Below are positions 49,556 to 60,640 of a stretch of DNA of 64,000 bases, piece by piece. Source of the DNA: Dromaius novaehollandiae. Its lineage: Eukaryota > Chordata > Aves > Casuariiformes > Dromaiidae. A program made the position numbers and the translations under genes. Numbering within the stretch: the stretch's first letter is position 1; each line of letters starts with the position of its first letter. The notes under the pieces were generated by a model. That model was not told the DNA's origin and made no database searches. It saw only the letters and a list, made by a program, of their open reading frames with translations. The stretch covers positions 38,725,835 through 38,789,834 of the forward strand of contig NC_088102.1 of the NCBI RefSeq assembly GCF_036370855.1. Direction: 5' to 3'.

Positions 49556-51645
49556 TACAGCAAAGGCACAGCTTTAAATAGCTATCTTTAAACCCAGCAT
49601 AATCCGAAAGGGCTCTGTGCCTGCCAGGGCAGAGAGACGTCAAATGTCTGTAGTCTAAATGACTTGTTGTTTAGATTAAGGGGAGTGGCAGAAACTTTAG
49701 AGACACTGTCGGCAGTTTCCAGAAAAAAGCAACTGACACCTGCCGCAAATTGAAACAGCAATTGCTCTTATATCAATAGGGTGGTTAGCACATAAAACAG
49801 AAATGATCCTGGAAATGGAAGGGAATGGAACATAACAACAAAAAAAAGAGCAAACAAATTCAAGATGTTCTTTCAGATCTTACTTCCATGCTTCCAAGCC
49901 CATACACCCCAGTGTGATAGTGCAATAAAACAGTTTCTGTTAGCATGTGCCAGTTTCCAGCAAGAGCGGCCCTGGCTGCTGATTTATTCGACAGACGTCA
50001 ACTGGTAGAATGTTTCCGTGATTTTTTTTTACCCCTGAAAGAATGTGCTAGGGAGAACTAAATGTTTTCACCATTTTTTTTTAAAGGAGAAACTTTAAAA
50101 CTACTCAAGAGCCTCTAGGAGCTTAACATTTGTCAGACATACAAAGCTGGCATAGAAAGGTGCTGCTTTATGCTGGTGGCAATTCACCTCCAGCAGGCCC
50201 AGCTATAATCCTCTGCAAAAAACCCGTTTGCCCCTTCACGGTGGAGTTGTCGTAACCTTCTTCCTGACCGTGCTGGTTGCACTGCACACTTCTTACAGCT
50301 CCCTGAGATATTTGCGTCAGGGAGGCAGTTTGCTTTCCAGCCTATCCCATCCCATCAAAACATACTTTAGCACCAGGCAGCAGGCCAAGGTCAAGTCTCC
50401 TTTTCTTTTTTTTGTTCCCCCTGACTTCTGTGAATACATTATGATACAGCCTTCAGTTGCACCGGTATGTCTTTTCCCACAAGACCGTTGCCTCATTCAG
50501 ACCGCAGCAGGGAACGTGCTTTCATCTGTGCCAGCTGGGCATTGCTGGAGTGCACGGGGCCGCAGGAGCTGTGTGGGGCGACACGGAGGCGAGGCTTGGT
50601 AGATGTCCACACACAGGGGACCGAGGGGTTTGGTCAGATCCCGCTCTGGAGGGATTTCCAGGGAGCCTTTCCCCCTGCCTCCTTTGCTGGGGTGGTATCA
50701 CAGGATGTCAGTGTGGACGGATTCCTCTCACCTGATTTCAGATGCCTAAAAGTTAGGTGTCTAAATGTGATTAGGCAGACAGGCTTCCTGCACAGTCAGT
50801 GGAGGCAAACAGGCAGCCCCAGCGTGTGATTCATCTCGGCTATCTGGAAGGTTTATCTCGAGACGGGCTGACTCAACACTGGAGCGGAGTGCCTGCTTCT
50901 CCCCTGTGACTGTAAAGGCAGATGGACAACTTGCCTAGGACTCGATAACTAAGTTATGATTGTCCCACGTTAGGCAAGGTGAATCCCACCCCCTCACCCT
51001 GGCTGTGGCAGCGGTTCTGGGAAGCGGGCACCACTGCTGTGCATGGCCTGACCCCCCCACCCCATTTCCCTCCGAGGGTCCGTTTCCAGCCCTCCCGAGC
51101 AGGCTGGGTTTGGGCAAGTAGTCTGTCCAAATCACATTATCAGTCCATATCACATTATCAGACCAAGTTAAATATTTATAAAGCACCTGGGGGCAGGGTC
51201 CATGGCTTTCGATGTGTTTGCCTGTTCCCTCCCCGGGAGAAGGCCCAGCACTGATTGCAGCCTCTGTGGACTCATGCAACATGGGACTGTGAATCTCGGT
51301 GCGAATCTGCAGGTCTTGATGAAATGCAGCTGGGAATGCAAAAGCCCTCATGGACATTGAGCAATAAGCATGAGTGAATCATAAGAGTCGGGAGAAGCTA
51401 CTCATGTGTGGGAAAAAGGCAAATGTGCTACCTCTGCACAAACATATAATAAGGAAGTATGTAATAATAATTATTGTTATTGTAATACGGTCTGGGTGAG
51501 CATTTGGGAAAAAGATATCTAATAACTGACAAGCAACTTGGCTCGGTTTGTTTTGATCTGAAATTCAAACAATAGTTATGTTTATAAGGTAATAATACAC
51601 AGGGCACAGAGACTGGCACCACACCAACTATGCACTCCACAACTC
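49556..51645. other. Intergenic DNA, no gene recognised
   Basis: No exon or transposon recognised apart from the tandem duplication at 51126-51161. The frame at 50228-50602 (124 codons) has a hydrophobic start but no domain, and is not called. Confidence 0.5.
51126..51161. repeat. 18-bp tandem duplication, one mismatch
   Basis: TCCAAATCACATTATCAG is followed directly by TCCATATCACATTATCAG. Confidence 0.93.
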
Positions 51646-51649
51646 AGGC

Positions 51650-51800
51650 TTATATAGGTCATGCCAAACAAATAATAGTGTTCTTCAGCATAATTACTGA
51701 TTCATTAAGGAGACTGAAGGTAATTGAGTCTGCTTGGATTTCAGGGAGGCGTTAGATATGGTAAATTTATACATCTGAACTTGGATTTTGAGTGTATCAT
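51650..51800 (+). mobile_element. CR1 LINE reverse-transcriptase fragment
   Basis: GTCATGCCAAACAAATAATAGTGTTCTTC...then LDFREALDMV encoded at 51734-51763 matches the CR1 RT text leading to the LDFSKAFDTV palm motif. About 150 bp, broken on both sides. Confidence 0.65.
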
Positions 51801-52019
51801 GCACTCAGGTAACTCTGCTCCTCCGGAAGTCTGTGGTGAAATTCCTGTTGTGGGCTTCCCCAAACAGCCTAAGAAACCTCCCATTTAGCTGTGATAGTCA
51901 GTCGTGCTCCTGTGGTGCTCTGGTGAGAGTCTCTCTGAGCCCTTCGTAACATTTTACAGGTGGGAAACTGAACTACCACTAGATTAAGACCCAGATCCAA
52001 GTGGCTTGGACCTTGCACC

Positions 52020-52340
52020 CAACCGAGCCGATGCCACCGCCCCCACCAGCTCACTGCGATCTCTGGGGTGCCCCGACATCTCCACTTCTGAGCTTCGTGT
52101 TCCTTCCTCCATTTCCAGACACGTCTCTTTACGGACAGGTTTCCACGGTTATTTCACGGGAAAGTGACAAACCCCAGAAGGCAGGACGTCCCCGCTGCGC
52201 CCGCCTGGTCACTAGCGTGGCCCTTCCTCCCCAGCGTCGTCGCCTCTTGCCCGTTCAATGGCCTCGAGCGCTCGCCGTCCCAGCGGCAGAGCTGTGACGG
52301 GAAGGCTTGAGCGTGGGCCCTCAGCGTGGCCTGGGGTCCC
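52020..52340. other. GC/CpG-rich block
   Basis: Lies between two CR1 relics and opens frames on both strands (189 codons on minus, 52154-52723) with no domain. Composition-driven. Confidence 0.4.
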
Positions 52341-52929
52341 GGCCTCTCCCCTGGCAGGTGAGGGACGTGCAGGGGCGTAACAAGGGCTGTCCCCCAGGGA
52401 GAAGTCTGGTGGTGGGAGGTGGAGGGGGTGCCGTGGTCACCCATGGCGAAGAGGCTGTCCGGCCCCCTACAACTACTGTTTTTTAAAAAGCCAGAACGGG
52501 CAGAACACAAGGCTTCTAGGAAAATGGAGGCTGTGCCAGCCACGCGGGCAGACAGGCACCTCGCGGAGGGACTGGTGCGGATCCTGCCAGCATCAGGACT
52601 CCTGGTGACTTCAGTGGAGCAGGAGCCAGGCATTGACAGGAGATTGTGCAAAGCAACTGGCTCTGATCGGGTGTGCGATACGACAACCGAGAGCAGCAGG
52701 GCTGGTAAAGGGAGCGAAGGCAAATTCCAGAATTTATGTTGCCCCCAAGTCTGACCTCTGCACTAGGGGGAAAAAAAAAAAGAAAAAACAAAGCTACTGA
52801 GCAAAGGCAGCATCTAAAATAAATGAGAAGGATATGGTAATAATAAATGAAAAGAGGTTTTTGTGAAGCTAAATCAGGCACCTCTAGTCAGTTGACTTCT
52901 GTGAGCAACGAAAAAAGCTGATTAGGAAA

Positions 52930-53450
52930 AAGTAGGAACTATAGTAAATATATGCTTTCAAAAGCTTTTTGATAAAGACCTTTCCAAGAGTCTAATAAAG
53001 AAACTTGGCAACAATGGGATGAAAAGGAAAGTCCTGTCATGGATTAAAAAGTGGGTCAGAGCCGATAGGAGGGGGAAAAACATCCATTAAAAGTAAACGG
53101 CTAGTGTTCCAGCGGGGAAAGAAACGCTTGCTGAGGTGGGGGAGGTGGGACCACGTGTGGAGGAGATGAAAGCAGCCCTCCGAATACCGTTTCAAAAAAC
53201 AGAAACGGGGAAGAGGGATAACATGGCAATGACATTTGCTGCCAACATGCGATTATTTATTATAGCTGCAAGCGCGGCTAGGCAGGGCTGGGAGGCGCTC
53301 CAGAAGCTTCTAACTAAAGTAGGAAACCAAACCACAATGACGGAGAAAGTTCAGCATGCAAACGCCAAAGCAAGCTGTTTTGGAAGAAATGGGACGAGCC
53401 ATTCACACACAGCAATGTGCTCTGAATTAGAAGTTAGCTTGTAGGGGTCA
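52930..53450 (+). mobile_element. CR1 LINE reverse-transcriptase relic
   Basis: TTCAAAAGCTTTTTGATAAAGACC...GGGATGAAAAGGAAAGTCCTGTCATGGATTAAAAAGTGG matches the CR1 region after the AFDKVPH motif. Further on, FAANMRLF at 53235-53258 stands where the catalytic FADD box belongs. It is followed by EALQKLLTKVGN and an HANAKASCFGRNG segment matching FNxxKCKVMHIGKN. Both catalytic aspartates are lost and frames are broken. The open frame 53136-53444 is this relic, not a host gene. Confidence 0.82.
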
Positions 53451-53604
53451 GCAATGGACAGGGGTAATGACTGTTCAAGTACTGTTCATAAAAGATCTGG
53501 ACCCTGGCTCAGCATGAAAAATAGGTCATAGTATAACCTGGTAAGACATTGTCCCACACCATGCTCCCTGTCAGCTTGCCCACTTTGAAAGGTCACAGCA
53601 GCCA

Positions 53605-53770
53605 GACCTAAAGAAACATCATAAGAAAGGCCATGCTGAGTCACATCAAAAGTCCAGCAAGGGCAGCACGGAAGAATAGAAACAGGATCAAAGGCAGAGC
53701 TGGGTAGGGGAGCCTTTCCTATGATGGGAGATAGGGAAGTATAATCTTATTTCATTTGCAACAGGGAAGC
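53605..53770 (-). mobile_element. CR1 LINE 3'-end fragment, antisense
   Basis: CATCATAAGAAAGGCCATGCTGAGTCACATCAAAAGTCCAGCAAGGGCAGCA is the reverse complement of the CR1 end 'ctagatggacctttggtctgacccagtatggccgttcttatgttc'. It lies head-to-head with the preceding copy, so it is a separate insertion. Confidence 0.75.
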
Positions 53771-56110
53771 AGAGGGCTACAAAATAATGATTCCCTTCAG
53801 TAACAACTGGCTGGTGCGTGCATTTTGTTTGTGCCGTACAAGGGGAAGATAAGGATGTAAAGGTGCTCTTAAAAATAGTTGCAAGGAAAGTTCGTGCTTT
53901 GCTACTGGTGTGCCTCCCAGTACCGTTCCACGGTGGATTTCAGCCAGGGAAGCCCAGGCTGTGAGCTTCCAGCCTGATCCACATGCCGGCGTCCGGCCGT
54001 CAGAGTGGGAACTGTGCTGCAGAGGCAAATGCAGCGTGCCACAGGGTGTGGTAACACTAAGACCCATGCAGTAAGAAATGGGACGGGGGGGGGGAGAGTA
54101 AATAATTTACTAGTATGACCTAAATGCTACCAGGCCTTTGTATATTTTTATGAAGTCAGTAAAGAACCATAGAAATTCAGAGGCTGAAGTTTGGAGACTG
54201 AACACTGAGAGGTGACAAAGAGCAAAGGAATCCATCCAGCTTCTCCATCCGGGAAGGGAGCCTGGCTGGAACTGGAGCTGTAGCTCTAGGGTTTCCAAAT
54301 TTTCCTGTACACAGTGAGCATTTCAGAGAAACTAGAAAGGTGAAATGCTGCACAGCTACATGTGGCTGCTTCCGAGGCTTGGGAGCTCCGTGGAGGGACC
54401 AGGATGGGGAGACAGTTTGCTGGATAATGTCTGCCTGTCAAATGTTTCAAGCAGGATTTTTCTACCCTAGGATATCATTTGGGGAAGGCATGTTTTCTCT
54501 ATTCCATGTTGCTGCCAGGTGAGACTAATACCTAGACCTATGGGATAAAGGGAAGTCCAGTGAGCTGAAGGAGTCACAGGAGGGCTGATAAGAGAGTGAT
54601 TATGCCTATGACCTGCTCATAAGGAAGCGCAGGTCAAAGGGATACTAAGTGGCAGGTGTGCAGAAAATGTGTTGGCCTGCCATTTCATAAGCTCCTACGA
54701 GATCAATATGCTGGACCTTTCCAAAAGAAGCTGAGGGACTGATGCTTTCTCGCCCTTCTGCACCCCTAGTGCTGCACAGGGCACTGCGTTGCTGGAGGGG
54801 AAGACTTTTGACTGAGAAACAAGAGTGAGGCCCCAATTAATTGGCATCAAAGAAGAGCTAATCATACTCCTCACAAAAGGAGGGACATGAGGCCTGGTGT
54901 CTGGGCTGCCTCGCAGTATAGCATTGGCTGGACAGAGGATGCTTTGATGCACAGCTCCATAATACACTTTCCTAGATATTACCAAGCCCAGGCTGTTTTA
55001 GAGGTCAACAGCAGGGCACTTGCTCTGTACAAATCCTTTGCTTTGTATAATGGGATGAGACTTACTGCATAAATGTGAGATACTGATGACTGGCTACTAG
55101 TGGTGTAAGCAGAGGAGGAAGGCCACCACGCTTAGTTGTTACTACTTTTTTCCTTTAAGACTTTGTTCCATAGATCGTGTGATTATAAAAGAATCACAGT
55201 TTTCAGTAAAGAAAAAACGTGTTTTTCCTGCTAGCTGTTGCAGAAAAAAACTTGAAAACTTTGGGGTGTGATCCCAAAGTCTCAAAAGAGTCAAAAAGGA
55301 AACATACAGAATCCAACGTTACTGCTTTTTTTAAAAAAAATCTTACGATCTTTTTTTAGGTGACTGACAATATTTTGTAACCTGACTCTCGAATGTTTGG
55401 GATTAGCTCTTCTGGAAAGGGGAGAACGTTGGCTGTCTAGCGCCACTTGGGAAATGTCAAGATCCCAGCTCGCAGCTCTGCAGGGGAGGTGTTACTTGGC
55501 AAGTATCTAGAACGAAATCAAAAGTTTGGGGCCACCTTCTGTAAGGTCACAAAGAGAAGCAGATCAGCTTTTCCCTTTCAGTTCTCCTGAGTGTGTCCAG
55601 CCCAGCTGGAGAGGAATTCCAGCAATAGCTCCTAGCAACAGGAAACTCTTGCCCTTCAGCGGCTACCTGGTGTCCTGTGTGAAATGAAAGTTCAGCCAAT
55701 GGTACAGTCATTTCTCAGTGGACAAGTATCCACACAACATAATTACTGCAGTAACTAACTGGTGTCTTTGCCTCTGCCATGACCATCCTCCCTGCCAGCC
55801 CAGCAGAGAGGACTGAACCTATCTGGAAATAGAATTTCTTCATAAAAGCATCCTTCCAAATAAAACTTTGTACCACCCTAGAGTAACAGCACATGCACAA
55901 CGTGTGCTGCTTTGTTTATTGCTGTAGCTTCTCTGTGGAGGGACAATTTCTATGTTCAGGCCTGCAGAGTTAGTACATTTCTCCACTGTTAGCTGTATTA
56001 AAAAAAAAAAAAAAACAATGGTTTCTAACTCCAAAATCCACTGCTCGTCAGTTCATGTACTTCTAGCCCTTTTAGCTGAGAAGTTACACTCACTAATTGT
56101 TACTGAGGTT
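53771..56110. other. Intergenic DNA, no gene recognised
   Basis: AT-rich non-coding sequence with a G-run near 54084-54092 and an A16 tract near 56000-56015. Frames are at most 111 codons. Confidence 0.5.
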
Positions 56111-56118
56111 TGCAGTAG

Positions 56119-56367
56119 GTTGACCAACCCCCCGCCCAGTGCAGTGACAGGGGGCAGGGTGGAGTTGTTCAGCTCTTCCCAAATTCAAACATGTTCAAAA
56201 AGCATGACCCGAAGATGGACCGGTCTGTCACCTTTAATATCATTGATGGATCAAAAACCCCACAGATTCAAGCTGTGGTGGATGTGACTGTGTCTGTTGC
56301 AAATGCAGCTGGTCCAAAATGCAAACCGGAATTTGTAAGTGCCACTGAAATGGTGAAAACCCACTGA
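56119..56367 (+). other. Short coding-like open frame of unknown origin
   Basis: One frame stays open for about 82 codons from just after a stop near 56116-56118 to TGA at about 56365. It includes an ATG-initiated segment of about 58 residues starting MFKKHDPKMDRSVTFNIIDG. Its amino-acid make-up is balanced, unlike the composition-driven frames. A strong splice-donor sequence, TTTG|GTAAGT-like (TTTGTAAGTG, about 56332-56341), lies inside it. I recognise no family. It could be a chance frame, an old pseudogene or transposon piece, or an exon. Confidence 0.25.
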
Positions 56368-56759
56368 GGAACAGATGGGCTGTGGTGGACAGCTGAACCG
56401 TCTTTGGTGAAACTGTTCAGAAGAGCAAGTCCGTTAGCGCAGGGAGGGCGCCAACGGTAGGAGCAGAATGATGAGGAGCAGCAGTAAGACCCAGCAATGC
56501 ACCAAAAGCTGAGAATTCAAAATAAGGAAGCCAATAGAAATAGCTGTGCAGGTCAAAGACTATGCTAATTAAAGCTGCATTTTCTGAAGCAATTGAACCG
56601 TCCGGCTGCAAAGCTCGCCTCAGCCAGAAGGCCTGTTGCAATGACAATGCGATGGAGTGGTTTAAATCTGTCTCATATCTGTGCTATATGCAGTTATGGC
56701 CGGTTTATATTTGTGAAATACATGTTTTCCCCTCTGTCTGTAGTACCGGAAAATACAAA

Positions 56760-57045
56760 AATAGGTGTTAGTGTGTGCCTGTGTCAGTGTGCACTTGTGA
56801 GTGCTGGGCTGGACTGCGCAAGGACGAGCGTGCCTGTCTGCGGGTGCACGCAGTGGCTCGAGACGTTGCATGTGTGCGTGGGAGCCAGTGCTCGCCTATG
56901 CAACGAGCGGCTCGGGCACATGCATGTGGCTGCGTGTGAGCACCGAGACGACGCACAGCAGAGCGTGCGTGGGGCCGGGCTGCGATTACGCAAGGGCTGG
57001 CGCGAGCATGTGAGCGCTCGGTTACGCAAGGAGTTAGCTGTGTTT
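56760..57045. other. CpG-rich alternating purine-pyrimidine block with duplicated bZIP-like motif
   Basis: A GTGTGTGCCTGTGTCAGTGTGCAC-type start passes into CpG-rich sequence (GAGCGTGCG, CGAGACGACGCAC). TTACGCAAGG occurs at 56986-56995 and again at 57022-57031. Two long frames run here on opposite strands, the product of the alternating pattern. No gene is called. Confidence 0.5.
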
Positions 57046-57544
57046 GGCTTAGCAAAGAGTTAACTTGGTAAAGAAGAGTCTAGAAGGACTGCTGCCAGCT
57101 ATAAACAGACCGATCAGCGTACACAGGATGTGGCAAGCAGCTAGAGGCGTCCCGTTATTAACTTCACTTTTATTTCAAGGGGATTCACTTCTCTGTTCTG
57201 TTTCGCATTTGGGAAGTGAAACCTCAGATCATGGTACCATTTTAAGAAAGGTTTGGTCACAGCTCGTTTCTTTGTCTATGTTATTCTTTCTCTTCTTTTA
57301 AAAGCAACTTTGCTTTTCCCTTGGTGGAATTTATTGAAATGTCTGGTAACATATTAAGCCTTCGCTCTCCATTTCTCTCCTGAAGAGTTTTCTCATTTAC
57401 CCTCATTTAAAGCTGCTAGCTTTGCGGGGAGCGTTTACATGAGTGCACCTCACGGCACGCTCACAGCGTGGTGCGATGCTGAGCGGCAGGGGCAACGCGC
57501 AGGGCGTTAATGCGAGTTCCTCCCAAGCGCGGCCGCGTTCAGCA

Positions 57545-57780
57545 CGCGGGCGCACGCTTTTCACAAGGTGCTTTGTAAACATGTGTTCATTCTTGCACAT
57601 CCTCCTGTCCCTCCCCCCACAGGGCAAGGAAATATTATTGTCACCATTTCACAGATGGAAGAAGTGAATACAGATAGGTTAGTGACTCACCCACAGCAAC
57701 CGAGGTAGGTCTAAAACCGAGGTGTTAAGCTCCCAGCCACCTAATTTAACCCAGTAGGTCACGTTCCCACCCCGAGCTGA
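57545..57780 (-). mobile_element. MIR-like SINE, fairly complete
   Basis: The plus strand carries the antisense MIR order: GGTGCTTTGTAAACATGTG, ATATTATTGTCACCATTTCACAGATGGAAGAAGTG, ATAGGTTAGTGACTCACCCACAGCAACCGAGG, and CTCCCAGCCACCTAATTTAACC. Core and both flanks are recognisable. Confidence 0.7.
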
Positions 57781-60429
57781 CAGTATAGGTAGTGCCAGTT
57801 CGATCTCTCTACCACCCACTTGTCCTGCAAAGCAGTTATTTTCATCTCAGCATTTGCAGGATGGTATCAGATTGCTGTGGCTTACTCCGTGTGATGGTGT
57901 CATCAGAGTATAATATATTATTATGATATCATGATGTTATTGTGCCTGAAACCAACCGAAGGACACTCTCAGAACGTAGGTAGGCAGCTGAAAATCGGTG
58001 ATCGCGTGCTCCTCAACCACATCAACCTGTACCAGGGTGTGGGTTGGTCCCAGCACACTGCGAGGATCTGCTAATGATCTGTGTGCTGCGCAGGGCTCCC
58101 CACCACCCCCTCTGATCTCCGTTCACCCTGGATTAATTTCTGCCCTATACAGAACGAATATGTCCTGGTGCAAATGACTGAGACTGGAAACATAGATTTG
58201 TGAAGCAATGGAAGGAAAATGCTTGCTTCTCCAGAGGAAATGGCTCTCAAAGTGCACGGTCAGTAGATAAAGATCATGGCCCAAATTCTCAAGGGAGGCT
58301 GGTATTTTTGAATGCTGAGCATTTATTGGAAATCAGGCCTTTTAAAGGTGGCTCAGTACAAGCACTTGGGAAACTAAGCATTTACAGTCTCTAATCACAG
58401 CTGGAAATTCAGGGCCATATGCTGCTACTGTTTGGATTTGCATTGCTATGTAAAATTCTTGCCAATATTGTTATCCTCTCTCACAGAGAATCAAGAACAA
58501 CAACAAAAAAAACCCACTCTATCATCTTCATTTACTTTTCACACTATTTACACGGGGCATGATTTCACTAATCTTCAACTCATCGCAGACTAGTCATATT
58601 AGTCAGTTCCACTTTCTGGCACTGGCTTGTCTGACTGTCTGGTTCTCAGGCCCTGACAGGATGCTGCTGTAATCAGGTTCATAGTACTGGAGGGGAGCTT
58701 GGGTTTCCCTGTACAAATCTGTTCACACAACTTTCATTTTTAAATAAACCGTTTGGTATTTTCCTCTTTTGAATATAACCTTCGTATCACAGTCATCCTC
58801 ACTAAGCCTGTGCTTAGTTGCCTTATGCCTTGCCACATGCACAACTTCTTTCCATTGCCACAATGAAGTTTGCAGAAAGATCCTCCTTGATTTTTGTAGG
58901 CTATGGACCAGTCCCTTGGGGCTTGTTATTGCACCTGTTGAAGGCAATGGCAAAACATCCACTAATTTCAAGGTGTGCAAGATCAGGGTCTGAGAAATAC
59001 TTGGGGGGAAGAAGGGAACACCTTTGAGCACCTAGACTGCTCAAAAGCCTCCCTACATCTCTTCCTGCCAGGGCTTGCGGTTCTGGGGAGCACTGAGACT
59101 TTACAGTCATAGGGACATGGAAAGGCAGAAGAGCCTTAAGGATCTAAAAGGAAGGTGGCTCTTTCCTCATCCTCTGGCCCTCCTTTAGGGAGGAAAGGCC
59201 ATCTAAATTCTGCCAGTGACCTTGGGTGTAGTATGAAATCTTGAGAGTTATGACAACAGCTTTCTGTGCGGTTGTCTCTGGGGTTCAAGTTTCCTTTCCA
59301 TACTGAGGGTTGAACTGGAGTCTGTCAAGGAGATTGCAGGATGTGGAGGCAGACAGGGCAGGCCAGCACTGTACCTGGTGGCAGGAGAGTGTTTGGGTGG
59401 TGTGTGGAAGAGCCTGGAGCCAGCACCATTCATTTAAAGAAACAGAAGAGCCTCTGCTGTTGAACTGGCAGAGAGTTAATCTCATGGTTAAAATATTACT
59501 GGGCTTTACCTGCTCTTATCCTTCCACAGTGCAAGGGGCAAGGGGCTTAGTAGGTCAACTGGCTAGTTCCTGACAGCAATTAAAGGGACCTGGTCAAGGC
59601 CCAGAATTTGACCTATGCTTTTTCTGTTAGATCCTTTTCCACTATTCATGTTATTCTTTTATAGACCTTATTCATGCTTCAATGTGTTTTTTTGCTGAAG
59701 AGAACAAAGTGAAAACCCTGTGAAGGAGAAAGCCCAGATCAAAGCTAGGTATGTTCAGCACAGCCTTCATGAACTATTCTACGGTGACAGAGCAGTGCAC
59801 ACGGTGCTCAGGAGGGCAACCTCAACCTAACTGACTGCTAAGTGAAAGTCCACGTCCTTAGAACATTGCAAAACACAGCACCTCAGTTTAAGGAATCCCA
59901 GGTGGGGAAGACAGCTGTGCCAGCCGTGAGATTCAGAAAGACAAATAAAACAACTTGTGGAGAAGGAGTTACAAATTCAGGGCAAACGCGCAGGCAACAT
60001 CATGCCTTCTTCTCGTAAGAGACATACAGCCACACCTCACTGCACTAGTAATCAGGGCCCTGGATAACACGGAGTTTGTTAGCGGCTAGCATTGCCGTTG
60101 TACCTAGCCTAGCCACAGGTGTCTGCTTCCCGACCTATCACCAAGGCTGCAAGTTACATTTCTGCTGGCTGGAAGCTCTCTGGATGGGAACAGAGGATGA
60201 TGCTCACTATCTCTGCAGGTGCTCGCACGGCGCGGTGTGCTATGCCCATTCATCTAACTGCAGAATTAGCTCTGAAGAGAACGATAAGGATTTAAATGCC
60301 ATCACACAGCTCATTTATTTCCCACTATCCCAAAGTGCTTCCCAGGTGCTGAAAAGCTTAGCTGCCCAAATCTCCATAGCCTCTGCTGACAGCCTCTGCG
60401 ACATGGCTCTGTGTTGTGTCATCTTTCCC
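57781..60429. other. Intergenic DNA, no gene recognised
   Basis: Mostly unremarkable. An AT-only stretch lies near 57907-57935. Frames are at most about 102 codons and overlap on opposite strands. Confidence 0.5.
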
Positions 60430-60640
60430 ATTACTGCAGGCCCTGAGCACTTTCAAGAGTTAATGCTTTTAGCCCGAGAGCCCCCGGCGGCGGTGAGGGT
60501 GGGCCATTCTCCCCATTACACAACTGAGGGGAACTGAGGCCCGGAGAGGTGAAAGCGACTCGTCGCCGCTCACGCAAGCGTGCGTGGGAGCACCGACACC
60601 AGCTGATGTCTCCCGTTCCCCATGGGCATGTGCTCTCCTA
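60430..60640 (-). mobile_element. MIR-like SINE
   Basis: The plus strand has CCATTCTCCCCATTACACAACTGAGGGGAACTGAGGCCCGGAGAGGTGAAAGCGACTCG, the antisense MIR core ('ccattttacagatgaggaaactgaggcccagagaggtgaagtgac'). A CpG-rich palindrome-like CACGCAAGCGTG follows. The 153-codon frame at 60076-60537 runs into this relic and is not called. Confidence 0.68.

Noticed and set aside
51945-51995. ACATTTTACAGGTGGGAAACTGAAC, MIR-like
   Set aside because: Only about 30 bases match, with no supporting flanks.
52154-52723. 189-codon minus-strand frame
   Set aside because: GC-rich block with a competing plus-strand frame; no domain.
56593-57063. 156-codon plus-strand frame and its minus-strand counterpart rich in Cys/His/Arg
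   Set aside because: Both arise from alternating GTGTGC/CGTGCG sequence. The cysteines show no zinc-finger spacing.
60076-60537. 153-codon frame
   Set aside because: Its end lies in an antisense MIR-like SINE and no domain is visible.
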